Shown one piece after another: positions 14,920 through 21,105 of a stretch of 21,105 bases of DNA. Below the pieces are notes generated by a model. That model saw nothing but the letters and a program-made list of their open reading frames with translations. It was not told the origin of the DNA and did no database searches. Position 1 is the first letter of the stretch. Every line of letters starts with the position of its first letter. The translations under genes and the position numbers were made by a program. This DNA is from Rikenellaceae bacterium (GTDB lineage: Bacteria; Bacteroidota; Bacteroidia; Bacteroidales; Rikenellaceae), in assembly GCA_902362705.1 (NCBI GenBank), contig CABIXK010000008.1, forward strand, positions 70,662 through 91,766, given 5' to 3'.

Positions 14920-14949
14920 AAGGAGAGGCAACAACGCCTCTCCTTTTTT
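14920..14949 (+). terminator. Intrinsic terminator of the GH2-like gene
   Basis: AGGAGAGGC (14921-14929) and GCCTCTCCT (14936-14944) are perfect 9-base complements around AACAAC. The T-run continues to 14949. The hairpin is followed directly by T residues, so this is a strong plus-strand terminator. It lies about 130 nt after the gene. Confidence 0.9.
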
Positions 14950-14989
14950 CATCGACCGTCGGGCCCCGGGCCCGGCACAGGCGCTTCGG

Positions 14990-15306
14990 AGCGCAGGAAG
15001 GCCCCGCCCGCACAATCAGCATAGGGCCGCCACCCGTCCACACCCGCAGCCGCCCCGCCCTTGCAACCGCCTCGACGGCTCGCCCCGGCACACCTGCCCG
15101 CCCGACATCCTGCGCCCGCCCCGCCGCGCGGTAACCGATCCTGCACAGCAACCGCACACCCATCCACAGCCCAGCCGCCCCGCAGCCAATCCTCCCCGCG
15201 CCGCCCCCGACCACCCACAAACGCCCCGGGCACCCGCACCGCCCCACAACAGACAGCCGCACAACCGCCCAACCCCGCACAAACCGCGCAACCACACGAG
15301 CACACG
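14990..15306 (+). other. C-rich, G-poor intergenic stretch between convergent terminators
   Basis: No gene is supported here. On the plus strand the sequence is strongly biased: a hand count over 15121-15300 gives 97 C against 33 G, with few T. A plus-strand read-through transcript would be C-rich and G-poor, like a Rho-loading (rut) region. Short open frames on both strands look like composition artefacts. Confidence 0.5.
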
Positions 15307-15337
15307 AAAAAGCCCCCGCACCTGATGGTGCGGGGGC
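15307..15337 (-). terminator. Intrinsic terminator of the second susC/susD operon
   Basis: GCCCCCGCACC (15312-15322) and GGTGCGGGGGC (15327-15337) form a perfect 11-bp stem with a TGAT loop. Plus-strand A residues at 15307-15311 give a U-run on the minus strand. The hairpin lies about 80 nt beyond the susD-like stop codon at 15417. Confidence 0.9.
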
Positions 15338-15416
15338 CCGGTCATCGACCGATAGCGGCTGCGCGGGGCGAGCGCCCGAAGGCATCGCAGGCAGCCCTAC
15401 CGGCGCCTAAGCGAGG

Positions 15417-17507
15417 TTACTCCAGCGGATAGCCGGCCGATACCTGCCAGTAGGGGTTCTGGTAGTAGCTCGAAGTGGCGGCCACCTCGTTGGCATCGGC
15501 AGCCACGAGCTGCAACTCCTCGAAGCCGAGCGGCGAGAGGTAGTAGGCCTTCTTCCAGCCGTAGCCGTCGTAGAGGTCGTTGCTTTCCCGGCTGCGGCGC
15601 AGCGGACGGAGGTATTTGCCGTCCTCCTTGGGCGATACGTTGGCATCGGTGGTCATGTCGTAACGCAGCGGGTTGTTGCCGCCGGCGTCGGCCGCCGTAT
15701 TGTCCTCGCTGTACTGAGCGTAGTTCTTATAGGCCTCGTCCCACAGGTTGATACCCTCGACGATGTACTTCTCGACGAGCAGACGGTCGAACGAACGCCA
15801 GCGACGCAGGTCGTCGAAGCGGAAGCCCTCGCCGGCCAGCTCGCAACGACGCTCGCGACGGATGTTGTAGAGCGTAGCGTCGACCTGCTGGTCGCCCGAC
15901 CATACGTCGAGGTGCTGCTGCTCGATCTCCTTGGCCATGATGGTGGCCTGGATCGTCTTGTCGAAGTCCTGGTCCACGCCCGCACGCTCGCGAATACGCT
16001 TCCAGTAGCCCTCGGCCACGGCGTCGAGCGAACCGTTCAGCTCGTAGCAAGCCTCCATGTAGTTGAGGTAGGCCTCGGCCGTACGGAATACGGGGCAGGC
16101 GTTCGATGCGAGCAGGTCGTCGGATACGCACTGCGACGAGTCGTAGCAGTAGAACTTGCGCGAGCGGTAGCCCGTGATGTCGACGTTCTGGGCGTTCGAG
16201 TAGGTGATGCCCACGGGACCGAGCTTCACGACCTCGCCCGTCTCGGCGACGGTCTTGTAGGCCATGTCGGAGTACTGCACGTTATCCTCGCCCCATACGA
16301 AGAGCTGGAGACGCTCGTCGCGGTCGGTCTTCTCGAGCATGATCGAAGCATCGCCACGCTGTGCGTAGGCGGCATCGGCATAGATCGGCAGACCGTTCTT
16401 CATCAGGTAGGCGTTGACGGCGCTGCGCGTGATACCGTCGTTGTTACCCATCTTCAGACGGTTGATCGCGTTGTGCGAAATGCTCTGCGACTTGTCGTAG
16501 GTACGCCACAGCAGCACCTCGGGGATCGAGTTCTGCGGCAGCTTGGCCTCGGGCGAGAACATCTCGAAGTAGGGGTTCCAGCCATAGAGCACGCCCACCG
16601 TAGGATCGAACTGGTGCGAGTTGGCCGTCAGCGTCGGAACGGCGTCGACGACTGCCTTCGCAGCCTTCATGGCCGCGTCGAGGAAGAAGGCGATCTCACC
16701 GTCGATGTCGAAGGTCTTGCCCTGGTTGTAGGACTTGTCGGCACCGCCCCAGGTGGCATCGCCCGGCACGCGGCCCGTACCCCGGTGGTACTTCTCGAAG
16801 GTAGCCTCGAAGAGCGCCACGCGCGACTTGAGCAGCAGCGCGACCTCCTGGCCGATGCGCTCGCGGTTGACGTCGGCGGCCGGCTTGAGCTTGCCGCAGG
16901 CCGTATCGAGATCCTTGAGGATGAAGCGTGCCACCTCGTTGCGCGGAGCGCGCACGGCGTGGTCGCGCAGCACCTGCGTGTCGTCGGGCAGCACCTCCTC
17001 GATGATCGGCAGGTCACCGTAGTTCACCAGCGCGTTGTAGTAAGCCAGCGCACGGAAGAAGTAGGCCTCGCCCAGGTAGTGGTCGAGCATGCCGTCGTTG
17101 TTGGTGATCTGGTCATAGGTCGACTCCACCCGATTGATCAGGAAGTTCCACGTACGGATGGTCCCGTATCGGCTGGTGAGCACCTGGCTGGCGCCCGACT
17201 GCCACAGCCCGGCAAAATAGTTCGTATTGCCGCGGCCGGTGATGAAGCTGTCGGTGTTGTCGTCGTTTCGGTTGACGTTGTGGGGCCAGCCGCCGTCGTG
17301 GTACATGCAGTTGCCCTGGGGAGTTACCAGCTGCGAAGCATAGTAGTTGATCACGTAGGCACCCACCTGGTCGGACGTTTTGTAGTAGGAATCCGGCGTG
17401 ATGTTGGTGAGCGGCTGACGATCGAGCCACTTGTCGCACGACGAGAGGCCCATCCCGCTCGCAGCTACGAGCGAGCAGATCAATATTTTCTTGAAATTCA
17501 ATTTCAT
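15417..17507 (-). CDS. SusD/RagB-family surface glycan-binding lipoprotein
   Basis: This is the surface lipoprotein partner of the SusC transporter encoded 15 nt upstream. It has 696 residues with a lipoprotein signal, MKLNFKKILI to LSSC (C24). Classical SusD landmarks are present: EAYFFRALAYYNALVNYGDLPII in the helical N-terminal half, the repeat-like AYLNYMEACYEL, and the C-terminal signature RRERRCELAGEGFRFDDLRRW. It belongs to a different SusD subfamily from the lipoprotein at 2899-4944, so the two pairs probably handle different ligands. No glycosidase, sulfatase or regulator gene adjoins it inside the window, and the substrate cannot be assigned. The length is at the high end for the family. 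Confidence 0.95.
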   Translation of the reverse strand: MKLNFKKILICSLVAASGMGLSSCDKWLDRQPLTNITPDSYYKTSDQVGAYVINYYASQLVTPQGNCMYHDGGWPHNVNRNDDNTDSFITGRGNTNYFAGLWQSGASQVLTSRYGTIRTWNFLINRVESTYDQITNNDGMLDHYLGEAYFFRALAYYNALVNYGDLPIIEEVLPDDTQVLRDHAVRAPRNEVARFILKDLDTACGKLKPAADVNRERIGQEVALLLKSRVALFEATFEKYHRGTGRVPGDATWGGADKSYNQGKTFDIDGEIAFFLDAAMKAAKAVVDAVPTLTANSHQFDPTVGVLYGWNPYFEMFSPEAKLPQNSIPEVLLWRTYDKSQSISHNAINRLKMGNNDGITRSAVNAYLMKNGLPIYADAAYAQRGDASIMLEKTDRDERLQLFVWGEDNVQYSDMAYKTVAETGEVVKLGPVGITYSNAQNVDITGYRSRKFYCYDSSQCVSDDLLASNACPVFRTAEAYLNYMEACYELNGSLDAVAEGYWKRIRERAGVDQDFDKTIQATIMAKEIEQQHLDVWSGDQQVDATLYNIRRERRCELAGEGFRFDDLRRWRSFDRLLVEKYIVEGINLWDEAYKNYAQYSEDNTAADAGGNNPLRYDMTTDANVSPKEDGKYLRPLRRSRESNDLYDGYGWKKAYYLSPLGFEELQLVAADANEVAATSSYYQNPYWQVSAGYPLE

Positions 17508-17522
17508 ATTGCCGTTCGTTGA

Positions 17523-20500
17523 TTAGAAGTTAATATTGGCACCGAGCGAAATCGTGCGCTGCGTGGGATAGAGCTTGCCGGGACCCCAGTCGCCGCCGAG
17601 CAGCTCGGGATCGAAGATGCTGCTGAGGCTCGTGCCGGTCCACATGTTGTCGCACGAGAGGTAGATGCGCACCGACTCCATGCCGGCCTTGCTGGTCCAC
17701 TTCTTGGGCAGCGTGTAACCGATCTGGAAGTTCTTCAGACGGATGTAGGAAGCATCCTGGAGATAGCGCGTCTGCGTCTGCTTGTTCTTGTCGCCGTTGT
17801 TGAAGTAAGCCTTCGGATAGTAGGCGTCGCGGTTGTCGGGCGACCAGTAGTCGAGGTGCTCCTTGAAGGCGCACGACTGCCACATGCCGCCGTCGGCACC
17901 CCAGAAGTAGGGACCCGAGAGCCAGTAGTCGCGCTTCATCACGCCCTGGAAGAAGATCGAGAAGTCGAGGCCCTTCCACTGTGCGTCGAGCATCAGACCG
18001 AAGTTGTAGCGCGGCGTCGAGTTACCGATCACGCGCAGGTCGCCGTGATCCATGAGCGTGTTGCTACCGTTGTTGACGACGCCCTCGTCGATCACCTCGC
18101 CATTCTCGTCGTAACGATCCACAAGGTTCTTGTACATGATGTCGCCGGCGCCCCAGCCCGAACCCCAGTTGGGACGGTTGTTCTGCAGGTGGTTGTCCAT
18201 CTCCTCCTGGGTCTGGGCGATACCTGCGGTGGTATAACCCCAGATCTCGCCGCGCATGGCACCTGCATAGTACTGCGAGAGCGAGCCCGTCTTATTGGGA
18301 TAGCGCAGGATCTTCTGCTGGTTGTCCGAGAGGGTGAAGCGGGCGCCGTAGGTGAAGTCCTTGCCGATCTTGTCGCGCCAAGCCAGCTCGAGCTCCCAAC
18401 CGTAGGAGCGCATATCGCAGTTGTTGACGGCGGGAGCGCTCGTACCCAGGATCGACGGCAGCGTCGGAGCCGGACCGACCATGTCGTAGGTCGAACGCTG
18501 GTAGTAGCTGAACGCACCCGTGAAGCGGTTCTTGAACATGGCGAAGTCGAAACCTACGTCCCAGCTCTCGACCGTCTCCCACGTCAGCACGTCGGAAACG
18601 ATACCCGGCAGACCGGCCGTGTTGAGCTTCTCGCCGCCGATAAGCCAGCCCGAGCTGAGGGCGCCGGTGCTCTGCGTCTGGTAGAAGGGATAGTAGGAGT
18701 TGATGGTGTTGTTACCCAGCTGACCCCACGAACCGCGGAGCTTCAGCATGCCCACCAGGTCGGTGTAGTCGGCCATGAACTCCTCGCGTGCGATGTTCCA
18801 ACCGAGCGAGAACGAGGGGAACGTACCCCACTGCTTGTCGCCCACGAAGCGCGACGAGCCGTCGTAACGCACGTTGATCTCGGCCATGTAGCGCTCCTTG
18901 TAGTTGTAGTTGATACGACCGAAGAAGCCGGCCAGAGCGAGCTCCGACTTGCTGTTGCTCGCCTTGAAGTTCTTCTGCGTGATCGACAGCTCGGGCACGT
19001 CGGGCGTGATGAGGTCCTCGCCGAAGCCGCGCAGGTAGTCGTTCTTGTAGAGCTCACCGTTGAAACCGACGAGCACCTTGAAGTAGTGGCCGTTGATCTC
19101 CTTGGCGTAGTCGGTCATGATGTTGGTCGAGAAGTAGTCCTCCGACCAGCGCTGCTCCGACACCTCCGAGTAGCCGGCGGCACCGCCGTTCCACGACAGC
19201 AGATAGGGGGTGTTGTCGACGTAGTAGCCGTAGATGGGGAGCACCTCCCAGTGGTTGGCGCGCGTCATGTGGCGGAGGCTGCCGTCGAGGGTGATGTGCC
19301 AATCCTTGACGGGCTCGAAGACGAACTGCATCTGGTTGGTGTAGTAGTCCTTCTGGTTACGCTCCTTACCGCCGTCCTGGAGCTGGATGGTCTCCATCTC
19401 GGGGAAGAGGTGGCCGTTGGGATCGTAGACCGGGTTGGTCGGCCAGCGGCGAGCGATGTTGTGGAAGAAGAGGCCCGTCATGTAGGTCGGGCGGCTGTAG
19501 TCCTCGCGCGTCCACTTGGTGGTGTAGTTCATCGTAGCCCACTTGGCGAGCTTGGCCGAGATCTTACCCGTCATCGTGTAGCGGTCGAAGTTGTCCTCGC
19601 CGAAGGCGATCAGACCGTTCTGGCCGAGGAAGTTGCCCGAAACGTAGTAGGTCACCTTGTCCGTACCGCCGCTCAGGCTGAGGTTGTGCTCCTGCGAGGG
19701 AACCCAGTTCTTGTAGAAGGTGTCGAACCAGTCGGTGTTGGCGAAGGCGTTGCCGTAGGCGTCGTACTTGTTGCTGCCCATGTTGGCCTTGACGCCGTAG
19801 TACTCGTCCTTGGTGGGATCGGTGTAGCCGCCCGACATGTAGGTCTTGATGCGGTTGAGGGCCTCCTCGTTGAAGATGGCACCGTTACCGTCGTTGGAGT
19901 TGGCTACGTTCCAGTAGCTGGCGAAGGTGTAGGAGTCGACCATCTCGGGGATCTGGATGGCGTCGGAGAAACGGACGTTACCCGTGTAGTTCACGCGCAC
20001 CTTGTCCGACTTGCCGCCCTTGGTGGTGATGAGGATCACACCGAAGGCCGCACGGGCACCGTAGATCGACGCCGAAGCGGCGTCCTTCAGGACCGAAACG
20101 CTCTCGATATCGTTGGGGTTGACCGTGTTCATGTTGCCCTCGATACCGTCGATCAGAACGAGCGGGCTGCCACTCGAACCCGAACCGATGGTACCGGCAC
20201 CGCGGATCGAGATCGACATCTCGCTGTCGAGCGTACCGCCGCTGTTGCCGATCGACATCGTAAGGCCCGGGATCTGACCCTGGAGAGCCTGCGATACGTT
20301 CTGCACGGGACGCGACGCGAAAGCCTTCGAGTCGACCATCGAGACGGCACCCGTCACGTTGGTCTTCTTCTGTACGCCGTAACCTACGACGACCACCTCG
20401 TCCATGATCTGGGCATCCTCGACCATGACGATCTCCAGGGGCGTACCCTTCCATACGACCTCCTGGGCTACATATCCGATGAAGGAGACCTGAAGTACGT

Positions 20501-20723
20501 CTCCGTTCTTTACGCCGGGCAGCGTGAAGGCGCCGTCAGCGCCCGTAGAAACACCATTGGTCGTGTTTTTCTGCACGACCGAGGCTCCGATAATACCCCC
20601 CCCCTCAGCATCTTTCACGACGCCTCTGGCGCCGCTCTGAGCCGACACGGGAGCGACGAAACACAGTGCCGCAACCAGCATCAGGCCGCGACATGCCGCA
20701 TAAATTGTCGATTTCAAATTCAT
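17523..20723 (-). CDS. SusC/RagA-family TonB-dependent outer-membrane transporter
   Basis: This is the outer-membrane transporter of the second SusCD pair, 1066 residues. A signal peptide ends near VSAQ (29). The carboxypeptidase-D regulatory-like domain (about 32-104) contains GASVV and FIGYVAQE. The TonB-box-like MDEVVVVGYG (107-116) is a standard SusC motif. The plug has VSQALQGQIPGL and SIYGARAAFGVILITTKGG, and the barrel ends LGANINF. Residues G41-G43 are encoded within a run of nine G, and a one-base slip would end translation at 62 or 70 residues. The promoter at 20970-21000 leaves a leader of about 240 nt. No anti-sigma-interaction (STN) domain is present before the regulatory domain, so control by an ECF/anti-sigma pair is not indicated. 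Confidence 0.97.
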   Translation of the reverse strand: MNLKSTIYAACRGLMLVAALCFVAPVSAQSGARGVVKDAEGGGIIGASVVQKNTTNGVSTGADGAFTLPGVKNGDVLQVSFIGYVAQEVVWKGTPLEIVMVEDAQIMDEVVVVGYGVQKKTNVTGAVSMVDSKAFASRPVQNVSQALQGQIPGLTMSIGNSGGTLDSEMSISIRGAGTIGSGSSGSPLVLIDGIEGNMNTVNPNDIESVSVLKDAASASIYGARAAFGVILITTKGGKSDKVRVNYTGNVRFSDAIQIPEMVDSYTFASYWNVANSNDGNGAIFNEEALNRIKTYMSGGYTDPTKDEYYGVKANMGSNKYDAYGNAFANTDWFDTFYKNWVPSQEHNLSLSGGTDKVTYYVSGNFLGQNGLIAFGEDNFDRYTMTGKISAKLAKWATMNYTTKWTREDYSRPTYMTGLFFHNIARRWPTNPVYDPNGHLFPEMETIQLQDGGKERNQKDYYTNQMQFVFEPVKDWHITLDGSLRHMTRANHWEVLPIYGYYVDNTPYLLSWNGGAAGYSEVSEQRWSEDYFSTNIMTDYAKEINGHYFKVLVGFNGELYKNDYLRGFGEDLITPDVPELSITQKNFKASNSKSELALAGFFGRINYNYKERYMAEINVRYDGSSRFVGDKQWGTFPSFSLGWNIAREEFMADYTDLVGMLKLRGSWGQLGNNTINSYYPFYQTQSTGALSSGWLIGGEKLNTAGLPGIVSDVLTWETVESWDVGFDFAMFKNRFTGAFSYYQRSTYDMVGPAPTLPSILGTSAPAVNNCDMRSYGWELELAWRDKIGKDFTYGARFTLSDNQQKILRYPNKTGSLSQYYAGAMRGEIWGYTTAGIAQTQEEMDNHLQNNRPNWGSGWGAGDIMYKNLVDRYDENGEVIDEGVVNNGSNTLMDHGDLRVIGNSTPRYNFGLMLDAQWKGLDFSIFFQGVMKRDYWLSGPYFWGADGGMWQSCAFKEHLDYWSPDNRDAYYPKAYFNNGDKNKQTQTRYLQDASYIRLKNFQIGYTLPKKWTSKAGMESVRIYLSCDNMWTGTSLSSIFDPELLGGDWGPGKLYPTQRTISLGANINF
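20596..20604 (-). repeat. Nine-base G homopolymer in the second susC-like gene
   Basis: The plus strand has C9 at 20596-20604. On the coding strand this is G9 in GAG GGG GGG GGT (E40-G43). One base fewer gives TAA after residue 70, and one more gives TGA after residue 62. It lies in the same N-terminal domain as the C10 tract of the first susC-like gene. Confidence 0.9.
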
Positions 20724-20969
20724 TTGTTGTTTGGTTTAAATTGGACTAGTAAAAACGTGTTGCGTTTGAGTTTCAGGTTGTCTTTTTTCGGTTCTTTCTA
20801 CATAAATTATTTTTTAAATTTTATTAAAATATGCCGAGGCGATCGGTTCGCCCCGCCGTTCGCCGAACGCAAAAAAACCGCCTCGTACAGGCTTCCGACG
20901 CCGATATGACAACTCGAACACCACCGGAATCGGACCGGGAGGCAAACATTTTCGCCGCGTAACAGAATA
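20724..20969 (-). promoter_or_regulatory. Long 5' leader of the second susC gene, with hairpins
   Basis: There is no supported gene in this stretch of about 245 bp. Read on the minus strand, a small hairpin (GCCT/AGGC arms, plus 20880-20892) is followed within two bases by a run of seven U (plus 20871-20877), a weak attenuator-like arrangement. Next comes the odd palindrome CGTTCG-C-CGAACG (20857-20869), a possible operator or RNA stem. The final 100 bp before the start codon are AT-rich. Confidence 0.35.
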
Positions 20970-21000
20970 CAAATATAATATTATTTTCGAAACCGGCAAA
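20970..21000 (-). promoter_or_regulatory. Consensus promoter upstream of the second susC/susD operon
   Basis: On the minus strand TTTG (plus CAAA, 20997-21000), a 19-base spacer and TATATTTG (plus 20970-20977) match the Bacteroidota promoter consensus perfectly. Transcription would begin near 20963, about 240 nt before susC. It could also drive a separate small RNA that ends in the leader hairpin region. Confidence 0.7.
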
Positions 21001-21038
21001 AATAATCGGCCCCATTTTTAACAATCGAAGTGCAGCGA

Positions 21039-21098
21039 GGGGGGGGGTGGCTGACCGGCAAAGGGCGACGGGGAATATATACATGGAGCGGGGGGGGG
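21039..21098 (+). repeat. Two intergenic G9 tracts
   Basis: Runs of nine G occupy 21039-21047 and 21090-21098, 42 bp apart. They lie upstream (in the minus-strand sense) of the promoter at 20970-21000 and run into the window edge. No open frame around them is convincing. They may flank or belong to the promoter of a gene outside the window. Confidence 0.85.
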
Positions 21099-21105
21099 TC
21101 GGCGG

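Noticed and set aside
14951..15306. Several short open frames of about 80-210 residues on both strands in the C-rich stretch
   Set aside because: Low-complexity Pro/His/Thr or Gly/Val/Cys translations produced by the C/G strand bias; they lie between two convergent terminators.
17856..20909. 1017-residue plus-strand open frame opposite the second susC gene
   Set aside because: Same composition effect; no recognisable motif, and the opposite strand encodes an unmistakable SusC protein.
20814..21084. Small minus-strand open frames of 61 and 86 residues upstream of the second susC gene
   Set aside because: They run through the promoter elements and the G9/C9 tract, show no family resemblance, and are better explained as leader sequence.

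Overview
The window looks like a chromosomal segment of a high-GC member of the Bacteroidales, most likely an Alistipes-like (Rikenellaceae) gut commensal. This rests on two SusC/SusD outer-membrane glycan-uptake pairs, promoters of the Bacteroidota form TTTG-N19-TAnnTTTG, lipoproteins with Bacteroidota-type lipoboxes, and GC-rich coding DNA broken by short AT-rich leaders. The genus is an inference.

Layout. Positions 1-812 are non-coding and packed with hairpins: a tandem repeat of about 61 bp whose copies each carry a terminator-like hairpin, nested inverted repeats and a 37-bp direct repeat. From 813 to 8098, on the minus strand, lies a polysaccharide-utilisation-type locus: susC-like and susD-like genes 16 nt apart, then a secreted GH20 beta-hexosaminidase behind its own terminator and probable promoter. 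From 8357 to 12946, on the plus strand, a textbook promoter precedes plsY (membrane phospholipid synthesis), a long-chain acyl-CoA synthetase, and a LytS-type kinase with a LytTR response regulator; the last three genes are 10 nt apart or overlapping.

At 12986-13432 (minus) is an orphan PD-(D/E)XK protein of the HsdR N-terminal type. It diverges from a secreted protein (13488-14792) that keeps the LacZ-type GH2 scaffold but has lost its recognisable active-site residues and ends inside the barrel. This gene ends at a perfect intrinsic terminator. A strongly C-rich, G-poor stretch follows, then the terminator of a second, convergent susC/susD operon (15417-20723, minus). That operon has a consensus promoter about 240 nt upstream of susC.

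How the genes work together: the GH20 enzyme probably trims terminal GlcNAc/GalNAc from host or dietary glycans, and the adjacent SusCD pair imports the products. The second SusCD pair has no enzyme in the window, so its substrate is unknown. PlsY and the acyl-CoA synthetase form a fatty-acid/phospholipid module that may be co-transcribed with an envelope-sensing two-component system.

The most noteworthy observations are the active-site-less GH2 relative, G/C homopolymers of 9-10 bases in the same N-terminal domain of both susC genes (any one-base slip truncates the protein), two more G9 tracts upstream of the second operon, and the hairpin array at the left edge. I found no RNA gene of a known class, CRISPR array, insertion sequence or complete defence system.
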